In this document: positions 21,691-33,990 of the stretch, piece by piece
Layout of the letters: each line of letters opens with the position of its first letter
How positions within the stretch are numbered: the first letter of the stretch is position 1
Origin: Amaurobius ferox
Lineage: Eukaryota > Arthropoda > Arachnida > Araneae > Amaurobiidae
NCBI GenBank assembly: GCA_951213105.1
Contig: OX578153.1
Location: 53,933,020 to 53,997,019 of the forward strand
Direction of reading: 5' to 3'
Length of the DNA: 64,000 bases
Position numbers and translations under genes: made by a program
Notes under the pieces: generated by a model
What the model saw: only the letters and a program-made list of their open reading frames with translations
The model's database searches: none
Told to the model about the DNA's origin: nothing

Positions 21691-22883
21691 AGTAAGATCA
21701 ATCATGCATAAAGCATTGATTATGAAATACTTTTCAACTGCAATGCAATTTTATTTCAATATATCTAAAATGCGATACATCAGCGGTAATGTTTTTAAAA
21801 TTATCGTAATACTACTATAATTTATTATATTTCAAAACTTCAAACTTCATCGAAAAAAAATGAACTTAATTCAAATCACGTCATTGAAATATAAATCACC
21901 TGGCTCTCTATGTAAAAGCTGTAAATATTTCATTCATACACTTCTATTCCATTCCTTTCATTCATCACAATACTACAATAATTGATTTTATTTAAAAGCT
22001 TAAAATTTTGGAGGTAAAAGTAATTTAACTCTATGCTTAAAACTTCATGGAAAGAGTCTGCTATAAAATCGGCTGCCTCTCAATGTAAAATCAATGAATG
22101 TTCCATTCATATCAGCTATATTGCAGACTCCAGAGCTATATAATTTTACGTTAAACAAATTCAGCAATTCTTATACAACTCATCCGTCATCCTGATGTGT
22201 TTACATTCGCCATAAGTGAAAATTAAGCTTGGTTGTAGAAATAATCAAAGTTGGAGGATTATTTAAACTCAAATATATTGTAATTGCGTTGTTTCAGAAT
22301 ATAGATGCACAGGAATTAAGCAAAAATAAAGCGGTTTTAGGACGGATACAACACTAAATATACATTAAAAAGAACTTTAAAAATCAGTATTTTGACGCAA
22401 GATGGATGCCATAATTTATTTTGAAGTGGCTTACGGGACTTCTTCATATAACATGGGTGTAATTATTATTTGAATTTTTATTTAAAAAACTACCGAATAT
22501 ATTTTGCTGAAATTTTTTTCGTATTTTTTATGGGATAATTTGCGTATTTCCCCCCAAAACTTTCAAAGCAATTTGTGAATTTTAAATTCGCTTAAAAAAT
22601 GTTTGAAAAATTAGGTCGCATAGGGTTCAATGTATTTCATTTTTTCAACCCGTGTTCAATCCAAAACTAAATGGGTGATATTATTCATTTATAGTGCCAT
22701 ATATCCCACAGATTGTCTGAACAACATACTAAAATTTCATTTTGATTCTAAAATGTCATTTTGATTCTAATAAAATTTCATTTTTACGGCGGTTATCGTG
22801 CGAACCGACAGACAGACAGACAGAATGAATAAACAAAGTCATAAACACGTTTCAACTATGTTGAAAGTGTGTTATAAGTGTTA
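21691..22883 (+). mobile_element. Family C element, copy 4
   Basis: Starts AGTAAGATCAATCATGCATA and ends GTCATAAACACGTTTCAACT...AGTGTTAG. A GACAGACAGACAGAC tract lies at about 22808-22822. It has the single TTACGGGACTTC-type block rather than the duplicated CACGTG block. A short local duplication (TCATTTTGATTCTAA twice) occurs at about 22735-22770. Confidence 0.85.
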
Positions 22884-23050
22884 GAAAGAATCGAAAAATT
22901 CTCAGTCATTAACCCAACCTTTTCCAAAATTTTATGCCGAATACAAATCAGTCATCATCTGAGTAAATCCTGTTTTCTATAGCAAATCATGAGAAATAAA
23001 CATTTCAAGAAAAATTTATTCGTAAAAGCAATAGTTTGGCAATATTTTTC
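22884..23050 (+). repeat. One diverged ~150-bp satellite-like monomer
   Basis: AACCCAACCTTTTCCAAAAT, TTTATGCCGAATACAAATCA, GTCATCATCTGAG and AATCATGAGAAATAAACATT follow the same order as the monomers at 61925-62500. Confidence 0.6.
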
Positions 23051-23428
23051 TTACGAATAATTACGATGAACTTATTTAAATAGCATCACGCATTAGAATA
23101 TTGTTCATATACTTCAAGCAAGGTGTGTAATTTTAGTAATGTATTCTTATAATTTACTTAACATATGCTTTACTTGCATAAATTAACTTTCTCGACATAG
23201 AAATATTCATACACTACTTAAAATTAACAAAATAAATTAGTTGAATTCTTGAAAACAACACTGTAGATATAATATCATTGCTATATTCATGTCTAAAATA
23301 TTTCTATATATTCCAAAAATTTCAATGCTGAAAATTCACTGGATCAGAATTCAAAAAAATAATAAACTGCATTAGCTATATTTTCTTCATACTTCCGAAT
23401 TCATTATTCTTTATGCAGGATGATGTAC

Positions 23429-23434
<6 letters not shown>
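23051..23434. other. unassigned AT-rich stretch
   Basis: No feature was recognised. Confidence 0.4.

Positions 23435-23498
<64 letters not shown>
23435..23498. repeat. (TA)n microsatellite
   Basis: A TA run interrupted by TTTATTTA. Confidence 0.9.
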
Positions 23499-23504
<6 letters not shown>

Positions 23505-23984
23505 ATGTACGAAATATTTTTAAGAATATATACAAAAATAAAACCAAATGTATTAAATAAATTAAGGGATATGTATAGATATCATAGAATACAAAAAATA
23601 CCATGGAATAAATGTAATATCTTGTAATGTATTATCAATTGTAATATCTGGTTGAATATGATAATACGTATATGTTGGGGTGTAGGGTTTTTGTAGACCG
23701 TGATCGACGGTAATGGTCTCGTTCTGATGTACTACTTACTTTTTTTCATGCTATAGGTAAAGTTTTCATCATAACAGTTTTCTTTTTGCATCGGGCTCAT
23801 TTCATGTAATACGGATTTTGTCCTTTTGGTGTATACTTTGGTCTGAGTGACCTTTCGTGAGTAGTACCGGCTTACCGGGAGTGTTGCCGCTGCTCTTTAA
23901 GCGTGCTTTAACCGGGGAGTGGGGGTCATAATCCTCCCACGGTCTCTTTTGGTTCTACTCTGTTTTTTTTTTATTCCATTTGGG
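23499..23984. other. unassigned stretch with a GC-richer block
   Basis: The segment 23675-23950 is richer in G+C (GTAGACCGTGATCGACGG, GCTTTAACCGGGGAGTGGGG) than its surroundings. It could be an unrecognised element. I see no coding similarity. Confidence 0.4.
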
Positions 23985-24017
23985 TTATATATATATATAT
24001 TAAATATATATATACAC

Positions 24018-24050
<33 letters not shown>

Positions 24051-24067
24051 AATATATATATATATAA
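23985..24067. repeat. Imperfect (TA)n microsatellite
   Basis: TA runs with ACATA and AAATA interruptions. Confidence 0.9.
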
Positions 24068-26444
24068 AATAAAATATCGATCCTTAAACTATCCTATACC
24101 TATCTTTAAACTATCCGGAAAGTGTGATGTTTAATATAAAACAACGGACACATTTCAAAATACATACATGTATGCATGTCGTCACTTATTTCTGTGTACC
24201 CTGTATACTTTACATACATCGAGTGTACAAAATCATCTGTCGAACAACACTAAAGCGGTTGTCGAATACTTCCAGTTACATAAATATTTCAAATGACCTT
24301 ACAATTTATCTTATGACAATTTTAATTGGAGAAATGTATTTGTCTGAAAAATACGATGCCTAAATCCTTTTATAACCCCCCAGTCCAAACTTTTTCATTT
24401 ACTAAAAATTGTATGCATTAACATGTAAAACTAAAATGAGTTCGATTTTTGACGAGTTAAATTTACCAAGATTTTGCAGCAATTTTCCGCTGAGAAATTG
24501 AAGGTTGTACAACAAATTGAATTGAAAGTCGTGGCAATTTGTCAGCAAATATCCCTGATAACTCTTTTCAACATATTATTAGGTGTCAAAGAACTTTCTG
24601 TAACAACACCCTGATTAATTCGAAAGATATCGGATTAATCGAAATATAAAACAAATATCTCGAAATGTTTTATTGTTAGTATATACGCTGGCTTGAAATG
24701 ATGGATTCTCAGAAACGGGAAAGGGATTTAAGTCATAAACTGAATGTTTCATATCTTGGTACATTTTACTTGCAAAAAATCAAAGAATGTTTTGTAATTG
24801 TAGCATCTTGGTTTGAGGGACCGTATAAGAAGTTAAATTTCGTAAATTTCCGAGAAATACGTTTATCGATTTGAAACTGTTATAAAATAAATTTTAACTT
24901 TTTACGGAACAATTATGTAGTTAGAAGTATATATCTACGAAATTGAAAAATAAAGGTTGTTCCTTTTCCAGGACTTCCCCCGATATCATGTGTATAGTTA
25001 AATACAGTGACATCTTGCATATAGTTAAATACCGGGACGTCCTATATATGGTACACAATTATTGTTGCATAAAATAATTTTTCTATTAAAGAATTATTTC
25101 TATTCCAAAAGGAGAGTCGATTGATTTTCTATGCGTATATACATTAAAAGGTATATGTGTAAACTAGGTTTCTAAACGATGATACATAATATTCTACATC
25201 AAATGCAACGCGCTTTACATTTTACTGAAGCGATCTCTGCAATCGATTAATTCATTATGCATTCTAAATCATATCATTTGACTCCAAGTTATTCTTCAAT
25301 CGATTTTCCCTTGGGTATCGTAATCGATATAAATGATATTCCATCGTCATATCCGAACGTTGCCATGCATTTACGAAAGGATAATTTTAGCAGACGATTA
25401 TGCAACTCGCTTGCAATCAATAAATCCATAGTAAACTTTGCCATTCTGTATTACCGAACACTAATTGAACGAAAATGCGTTTTAAAATAGCAAGAAGTTA
25501 AGTTTCAGCACCGAAAATTTTACCTGATACCCCCTTCTCGTCAAATATCTCCGCATCCCAGACCCTTGAAAAACTTCCTACAGCCCAAACTCCAGCTTCG
25601 ATCGCAGTTGGCGCATGGGCAGTGGCGACAGAACATTAAAGGTAAAGCCAGTCACTCAGGCACTTCGGTAACAGTCCCGAATCTCACCCGCACCTGGGAA
25701 AGTGCAGGGTACTCTTTTCCCGGTTTCCCGGTCTGTTCCGGTTTCTAAACTGTAACTTCCTAGTGATGTGATGTAGGAATTGCGAATCAGCGATTTGAGT
25801 AAGTACCGAACTGTTTGTAAACTATATTTTATTGATTGCAGAGCCAAATGCGTAAGGGCGAATGGGATTGACATTTAAGAAAAAAAAATATCTTGAATAA
25901 TACTTTGCTTATCAAACCTAATATTTTGCTTTAAAACATTGCTCAAATTTTCTTTATCTTTTGCAGGAAATGTTTTTACTTATTGATTTCATTTCTTGTT
26001 TCAAATATTTAGATTTAAAAGCTCCACCGGACTCTCTTATATATTTATATTCGACGTTTCAAGTTACAATCGTAATAATTAAATATATAAAAATAATGCA
26101 TTTTCATTGACACTTTTGTTGCAAACTAATTATTTTTAAATAACTTGTAATGCTTTCGACTGTCCAATTCAGCTGATCCAATTATTTCTTTATTGTGAAT
26201 TTTCTGAATCATGTCATTGTTTCACAATATTCATTGTTTCACTACATTGTCATTGTTTCATTACAGATAATAATAGTAACAAAAATTTACAATTTCAAAT
26301 AATGATTCCTTAAGGCTAGAAATTGAGGAAGATGCTATAGACATTTAGTTTTAATATAATCGTTTTAACTACGAATTTGAAATGGTGCATGTGCATTCAT
26401 TTGCGGAAAACCTAACAGACAAACGCACTTGCACACTCTCTCCC

Positions 26445-26447
<3 letters not shown>
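24068..26447. other. 2.4-kb stretch without recognised features
   Basis: Several open frames of 60-80 codons occur (for example 24124-24363 and 25257-25490), but none shows a domain, a signal or a conserved motif that I recognise. A short GC-richer block lies at about 25560-25750. This is one of the few regions here without obvious repeats and could be unique host DNA. Confidence 0.4.
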
Positions 26448-26502
<55 letters not shown>

Positions 26503-26506
26503 TACA
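26448..26506. repeat. (TA)n microsatellite
   Basis: A TA run with ACATA and TGTATA interruptions. Confidence 0.9.
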
Positions 26507-27354
26507 TCTCAGTAGTACAGTTTTCGATCTCTAATTTCTCCCTTTCTACCATTGTTATCTTACATCCCCTCCTTAAATTAATATAATTTTCTTTCAGTAT
26601 TTTTATCTCGTACTTTCACGTATGCACTTCATCTGCATAAAGAAAATGAGATTAACGAGTATCATTAATTAAAGCTTTTAAATGCATTCAAGTAATTTTT
26701 AAATACGTGTTTATTTCACCAGCATTTCAAATTCAAAATAATTTTAGTAAATGCACTGCAGTTTTAGAAGTGATGATCGTTTCCAGTTGGTTTAAAGTGT
26801 TTGTCACGAGTAAAATATTGAAATGTTAAAATTCAATATTGTTCTTCCCATGCATTAGTGGATTATGTAGAAAATCATAACATTTTATGAATAACACAGT
26901 CACCTTTAGTATATACTTAAAATTAAATCGCAAAATAAACTGCTGTTACATTAGGTGCAGGAAACATATATATTAGAAGCAGATATATCATTTCTCACTG
27001 CTATGATATAAGTAGTGTTAAGTGGTGATTCTTAGGAAAAATTACATGTTTGCAAAATATCAATTTTTATTGATTGCAACGCAAATGATATAAGTGTAAA
27101 TGATCTTGACATCTATGGAGTAAATGTCAAGATTTTCGCCATGGATGTTATTGTGTCATGGATGTGGTCATTAACTAATTCATTTTGCATTTCTCTGAGG
27201 ATGACAGTTTTAAAATTCTAACCATATAATTTTATTAATATAAATTTAATTGTATTATTAGAATATCTTGCCATTTCAAAAGTCAACTGAACTTTATAAA
27301 GGTCACATATACGTTATAAACTTTATGCTGAAGACTGACCTTTCAAATCTGCTC
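26507..27354. other. unassigned AT-rich stretch
   Basis: No coding or transposon feature was recognised. Direct-repeat structure begins just to the right. Confidence 0.4.
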
Positions 27355-28640
27355 CACTTAGATCTTTTTCAAAGCAACCATATTTTAATTAAATGTTCTT
27401 AATGTCTTAAAATTTTAATGGCATTTTATTAGATCAAATACAGCATGAGAAAAATCTTGCAAATTTTGATTAAATGTATGTTTTGTTATGTATGTACTCT
27501 GTAAAAAATGTAAAATATGTAAAAAAATAAATGCAGGCACTCCTTTAAATGTCATTACAGTCTTAAAAGTTGATGACATTTAAATAAGTAAAATGTAACC
27601 TGAAAAATTTTTTGAACATATTAATTAAATGTATGTTTTGCTATATAGCTTACGTGCAAGCAATGCGTAAAAAATTAGATTCTAGTGTGCTTTTAATTGT
27701 CTTTAAAATTTTAAAATATTATGGTAATTCATGAAATATAACGTAGTCTGTAAAACATCTTGCACATGAATGTACGATTAGATATGTACGTTTAGATTTG
27801 TCCATGTACGCAATATGCAAAAAACTAAATATAAGTATGCTTTTAAATATCACTGAAGTTCAAAAATGAGGTTGACAGTTCATAAAATAAAATGTAGCCT
27901 GTAAAATATCTTGCATATATTAACTAAATATACGCTTTGATACATATGTACGCTTACGTGTACACAATATGTATAAAACTACATGCTAGTGCACTTTTAC
28001 TTGCCATTAAAATTTTAAATGGTATGGCATTTCATAAAATAAATGTAGACTGCAAAAGATCTTGCACATATTAACTACATGTACGCTTTGATATGTATGT
28101 ACGCTTACGAGTACGCAATATGTAAAAAAATAAATGTAGGTACACTTTTTAAATATCACAAGTTTTAAAATGTTGGTGGTTTTTCATGAAGTAAAATGTA
28201 ACCTTAAAAAGATCTTGAATGTGTTAATTAAATGTACATTTTGCTTTACATGTACGCTTACGTGTACACAATACGAATAAAACTAGATGCTATGCGCTTT
28301 ATTGCCATTGAAATTTTAAAATGTTACGGCATTTCATAAAATAAAATATAGCCTTCAAAAGATCTTGCACATACTAACTAAATATACGCTTTGATATGTA
28401 TGTACGAGATTAAGTGCACGCAATATGTAAAAAACTAAATACAGAGATGCTTTTAAATATCACTGAAGTTTTACAATGTTGACTGCATTTCATGAAATAA
28501 AATTTAGCTTGAAAAATATCTTGCATATTTTAACTAAATGTACTTTTTGCTATGTATGTACACCACGTGCACGCAATATATAAAAACTAAATGCATATAT
28601 GCCTTTAAATATTTTACGTAGTTCAAAGTAACAAAGGTTG
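27355..28640. repeat. ~150-bp tandem array with alternating unit types
   Basis: About eight units contain ATCTTGCACATATTAACTAA, ATGTACGCTTTGATATGTAT, GTACGCAATATGTAAAAAAC and a TTTCATAAAATAAAATGTAG end. Starts fall near 27450, 27600, 27752, 27902, 28052, 28206, 28354 and 28513. Two variants alternate: one with TTTTA(C/A)TTG(C/T)C.TTAAAATTTTAA and one with TTTTAAATATCAC..AAGTT. That gives a 300-bp higher-order unit. No coding. Confidence 0.85.
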
Positions 28641-29561
28641 ATATTTTAACATATATATCTATGGGGCAAGTCGTCAATTAGATTAAGGGAGGTGATTAAA
28701 CTGCAAAGCATGTAGAATGAATCTCTACTCCACTTTTTCATATAATAATATTTCAGATTTGTTATGCTAATTAGTACCATGTTTAGTATCAAAGTAAAAA
28801 TGAATATACATTTTTATGAGATTTCGTATAAAATGGGATCTATTAAAATAGTTTATTGATCTTAAAATAAATAGAAAACATTTTACACCGGAACAGAATG
28901 TATATGCATTCAGATGATTTGTGTTAAGTCGTACACTTTTCATACGTTTAACTTTGAAAAGTTCTCCCCCCCCCCTTGTATTTTCCAGTTCCGCAATTAA
29001 TAATAAACGTATTTAAGTGATGCATAAAGGCCCAAGTAAAATGTGGGCCAAGAGCAATCCGGTTATTTGCAGCGTCCCCCCCTCCCCCCAAAAAATCCCA
29101 AAATTGTATTGGAAATTATTATTATGACAATTTTCAACAATTGATTGGTCTGATAGCAATTTTCAATATTTGATTGTTATTAAAACAATTACACCTATTA
29201 ATTTATCTATAACTAATTAAACTGGATTTTATAATAAATACGAAAACAATTTTAAACAAAATACCCATTATAGTTTTTAAATATAAATGAAAATGTTTCT
29301 CAAAGTTTGAAAAACTCTGGACCCTATCAAGTGCGAAACGGGAGCCAGAATAAAGCGCCTCTCGTGCGCATGCGCCTAACGATGGCTTCATTTCGCAATT
29401 GTCTACGCTTCACGGCAATGCCCCTAGATCTAGGGAAATTCAGAAAATTTTAGGGATCTGGGGAAGGAATTACCTAATCTGGGGAAATTTGCAACTAAGT
29501 TTACAAATTTCAGTTTTAAAAATTTTCAGTTTTAAGAATGGGTACTTTGATTGTCTCAGAC
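28641..29561. other. unassigned stretch with C-rich runs
   Basis: C runs occur at about 28967-28976 and 29076-29090. No feature was recognised otherwise. Confidence 0.4.
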
Positions 29562-29570
29562 ATAGCATCT

Positions 29571-29907
29571 AAGGCTCCTAAATATACAGACTGGCACAAC
29601 AGCGGCCATCTTGATTCCCCGTTTAACCGATGTCTGTAAATCGCAGAAAGAGAGTCACTTTCTCGTCCTTTTTTCGGGATCTCGAGAATACCAAAACATT
29701 CTGGACTACTTTCTTAATTGATTGGTACACTTTTATGAAAGAAGAAGTACCTATTTCACAGCCAAATTGAGTACCAAATATCAGCCATGTCACATGCGAG
29801 CGCCATTGAAAAAGCACTTGCAGACTGTGCTGTTTCAATGGCGACAACTCACTGAACCTGCTGAAGTCAAAATGGCGGTTGCGTCAGCCTGTATATTTAG
29901 GAGCCTT
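29571..29907. mobile_element. MITE with 8-9-bp target duplication (337 bp)
   Basis: The left end AAGGCTCCTAAATATACAGA and the right end read inward AAGGCTCCTAAATATACAGG are near-perfect terminal inverted repeats that continue as CGGCCATCTTGA/CCGCCATTTTGA for about 40 bp. The flanks ATAGCATCT (29562-29570) and ATAGCATCC (29908-29916) are a target duplication of 8 or 9 bp. The short frames inside are not transposase. A duplication of this length points to hAT, Merlin or Mutator-like types; the ends fit none of them clearly. Confidence 0.85.
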
Positions 29908-29916
29908 ATAGCATCC

Positions 29917-30854
29917 AATCAGTAGTTACATCACACTTCATAATGTCACATATCACGTGCTCACAAAATCATCCTTAATCTGAGGAATTTGAGCATTTAT
30001 CCCTTTCTATTTGGGGGAGGGGGGGGGGTCCTTTTACATATGTTGCTTAAAGGACTAAAATTTCTAGTTACACCGCTGATATTCACTGTTATTAATTTTA
30101 TACATAGTAAAAAATTCTATAAAATTCATAAATTTCAATGTATTCAAACTCTCCTCATGCAAATTATAAAGCATTATATTTTAGGACAAATCGAGACACA
30201 AAAATAAAATGGAAGTTATTGGCTTTGGAGAATATAATAACCTCATCAACCTAAAAAAAATCTAAATTTAAATAACGTAATTTAAAATATTTAAGTTACA
30301 ATCAATTTAAGTTTTTATGCACGCCTGAATATGAGTGAATTATGTTTATAAAGGTCTGGAATCCATTTTAAATTGAACGCTCTAAAAATATGCACTCGTA
30401 GGATGAAAAATTGCAGTTACTGTGTAGAGCAAAAAATTGATTCTAACTAATAAAAATTAATACTTCCGTATATAATTTGAAACTCTCAGACTGGACCGGA
30501 AAGGATTTTTTTGATGCTACAAATAGCGAAATTTCAGACTTCCACCCGGCTTGATCGATCTGACTGTAAAGCGCTATCTCAACCCCAGTCCATAGACATT
30601 TCGCAATCTGACATTTGTGTAACTCAAGTACGACTGAAAAAGACTGTGCGCAGCATATGATTTTACCTACATAATGCAAACTGTTTTTATTGCTTATAGA
30701 TGTGAAGAGTCTGATTGGATTTCAGTTCAAAAATTGACGAACACTTAATAATACAGTCAGGAAAAAAATCTTTTCGATATAATCGTCAGTTTTATTGCAT
30801 CTTATTAATATTATTTTATTTCTATTGTATTTCAATTTAATTGCATTTTATTAC
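29917..30854. other. unassigned stretch
   Basis: A G run lies at about 30014-30028. A reverse-strand open frame at 30443-30679 shows no recognisable family. No transposon end was seen. Confidence 0.4.
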
Positions 30855-31020
30855 CGACATACATAGTATAATGTGTAGGGAAAAAGTGGGGACGGGGTCA
30901 AAAATTTGAATTTGTCTTTTCTACAAAAAAGCACGTTTTAAGTAATAGTCAAATACAGCCTCTAAGGTCGAATCTTACACTTTTGAGGTGATATCTGTGT
31001 TAGTGTTAGTGTGTGTCTAT
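30855..31020 (-). mobile_element. B/D-type 3' end fragment
   Basis: Read on the minus strand: a CA-like tract, GATATCACCTCAAAAGTG, AAAACGTGC, GACCCCGTCCCCACTTTTTC and a hairpin-like TCCCTACACATTATACTATG end. The order matches B and D 3' ends. The rest of the element is absent. Confidence 0.65.
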
Positions 31021-31056
31021 GTTATTGTATATTTTCTAATGAATTTAAAAACAAAA

Positions 31057-32064
31057 AAAAGATCAATCATGCGTAAAGCATTGATTATGAAACACTTTCC
31101 AACTGCAATGCAATTTTATTTAAACACCTATAAAATGCGATACATTCAGCGGGGATATTTTTAAAATTGTCACAATACTACAATAATTTATTTTATTTGA
31201 AAACTTAAAACAATGAAAAAAATAAACCTTACTCAAATGACTTCAGTGAAATATAAATCTTCTGGCTCTCTATGTAAAAGCAGTGAATATTTCATTCGTA
31301 CACTTTTATTTCATTCCTTTCATTCATCGGTGATGTTTTTAAAATTATCACAATACTACAGTAATTTATTTTACTTAAAAACTTAAAACCATGGAGATAA
31401 AAGTACTTTCTAACTTTGTCGAAGATGGCAATGCTATAACATCGTCTGCATCTCTACGTAAAATCAATGAATATTTCATTCATATCAGCTATATTCTAGA
31501 CTCCAGAGTTAAATAATTTTACGTTAAAATAATTCAGCAATTCTTATACAACTCGTCTTAGAGATTGATGTGTTTATATTATACATATGTTAAAATAAGG
31601 CTTCGTTATGGAAATAATCAAAGTTTGATAATCATTTAAACTCAAAAATATTGTAATTGCGTTGGTACAGAATATAGATTCACAGAAATTACACAAAAAT
31701 AAAGCGGTTCTAGGACGGATGAAAGACAAAATATGAATTAAAAAGAACTTTAAAAATCACGATTTTGACACAAGATGGATACCATATTTTATTTTAAAGC
31801 GGGTCACGTGAGCTCTTCATATATTATGGGTGTAATTATTATTTCAATTTTTATTTACAAAACTACTGAACATATTTCGCTGAAATTTTTTCATTCATTC
31901 TATGTGATAATTTGAATATTTTCTAAAACTTTCGAAGCAATTTGTGAATTTTAAATTCGCTTAAAAAATGTTTGAAAATGGTTAGATAGACAGTGCGAAT
32001 GGTTAGATAGACAGACGGAATAAATAAAGTCATAAACACTTTTCAATTATGTTGTAAAGTGTTA
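31057..32064 (+). mobile_element. Family C element, copy 5 (internally deleted)
   Basis: The left end AAAGATCAATCATGCGTAAA and right end GTTGTAAAGTGTTA are both present. About 190 bp normally lying between TTTGAAAAATTAGG and the GACA tract is missing. The junction is a short duplication, ATGGTTAGATAGACAG, present twice at about 31978-32024. Confidence 0.8.
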
Positions 32065-33337
32065 AAAATCATTACAAATCCAGGACGCTGAATAATAATG
32101 AATAAATAATCATTTTGCAAATAATTTTTGTTTAGAAAACGAATGATATAAATCTTAGAAAGCTAACAGGAACCATTCTCGAGATATTGCCCTATGTTAG
32201 AATCATTTAAAAATCGTTTAAAAACCAAGGTTACAAAGTGAAAAAGATTACCAAGACTTAATATACAAGAATTTTATTTAAAAAGAAATAACATAAACTT
32301 CAATAGATACTCAATAGGATTTCGGCAGGTACTAAGAACCAACTGGTATCTTTGGTTTAAATCTAAATTGGCATTAAAAGACACAATTTTATCTACAAAA
32401 AGCGTGAAATGGAATATAATTAATTTGTGACATTCCAGTTTAGTTATTTTTTGTTAAATACTTCCAAAACTCATATCGCATTTAATCTTTTCTAAGTTAT
32501 TCAAATTCACATTAGGTTTAGTTTAATTTTTCTTTTTCTACGCAATATTGCTTTGATTAAATTTTCCTTTCTGATAAAGAGAAAAGATATAGTTTAAAAA
32601 GATCGAAATCACAATTTTGACGGAAATAATACGTTTTAAGATCTCAGTATCCGATTAAAATAAGGGACTTACGAAAAATATAAACACTTTGGAAGCTTAT
32701 AACTCTGAAGCTAATAGATAAAAATGTAAACAACTTTTACTTGTTTTATTGTAACCAACGTACCATTTCTAAATGTACAAAAGTAGTTTTAATATTTTAA
32801 TATTTTGAACAATTCTTTTTAAAAAAATAGGTATCGTCCTTCACTTTTTTAATTTCAACTGAAATGTCGTCTAATCTTTAAAAAATAAATAAAAAACAGT
32901 AAGTGACAAAAATTTTAGTAAGAAATATAGTTGACAGATTAATCATATGTTTCTGCAAGGATTTTATGGCTTCTGTAAAATCATCTTGCCAAGTAAAAGA
33001 ATATTCATAGTTTTTAAAATGTTTAATTCTTTTATCTGTAACTAAAAGTACACTTTTATATAAAACTAAAGGTTTACTTTTATCAAAAACTGAAAGCATT
33101 TATATCTCTTTGAAAGCCATACAAGGATATATAATTGAATTTCAGATCCATATTATCTGTTATAAACTAAACAAAATGAGACTAAAAACAAACAATGAAC
33201 TTGCTGAATTTTATAGGAGTTTTATTTTACGAGGTGTTATTTAAGCAAAGCTTGTTCGGTTCTATTAGACTATTAGAACCACAACATATTTTTCCATTTT
33301 ATTTGTATTATTTTACATTGTGGATTATTAAAACTTT
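32065..33337. other. unassigned stretch with a B scrap and a repeat H copy
   Basis: A B fragment on the minus strand lies at about 32135-32200 (TTAGAAAACGAATGATATAA, CATTCTCGAGATATTGC). Repeat H lies at 32428-32645. The rest is AT-rich with no recognised feature. Confidence 0.5.
32428..32645 (+). repeat. Interspersed repeat H, copy 1
   Basis: The order ACATTCCAGTTTAGTTATTT, CCAAAACTCATATCGCATTT, ATTCACATTAGGTTTAGTTT, TGATTAAATTTTCCTTTC, AAAGATATAGTTT recurs diverged at 36108-36345 and 51055-51200. No transposon end is visible. Confidence 0.6.
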
Positions 33338-33990
33338 CCAACATAGCTGAAATGTGTTTATGACTTTTTACACTTTCCATAGTTGAAAAGTGTTTATAAC
33401 TTCGTTCATCCTGTCTGTCCGTTCGAAAGATAATTGCCGTAAAAATGACTTTATCAAAATGATATTCTAATATGTTGTTAAAACGGTCTGTGGGACATAT
33501 GAGAATGTAAACGAATAATATCACCCAATGAGTTTTGGATTGAACCCGGATTGAAAAAAAAATTGAATAACATTGAACCTTATGGGACCTAATTTTTCAA
33601 ACATTTTTTAAGCGAAGTTAAAATTCACAAATTACTTCGAAAATTTTAGGAAATATTCAAAGTATCCTATAAAATATATATAAAAAAATCAGCAAATCAT
33701 GTTCAGTAGAAATTGAAATAAAAATTAATATAATAATTACATCCATATTATATGAAGAGATCACGTGACGCACTTAAAATTAAAATATGGCATCCACCTT
33801 TTTTTCCCAAAGTAAAAATCGTGATTGTTAATGTCCTTTTACATTTATATTTAGTGTTGTATCCGTCCGAAAACAGTTTTATTTTTGCGTATTTTCTGTG
33901 CATCTATATTCTGTGTTAACACAATTACAATACTGAGTTTAAATGATCACTAAACTTTGAGTATTTTTACAACGAAGCCTAATTTTAATA

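Noticed and set aside
24124..25748. Possible small host genes in the repeat-poor stretch
   Set aside because: Frames of 60-80 codons occur by chance in AT-rich DNA of this length, and none has a recognisable domain or splice pattern that I can support.
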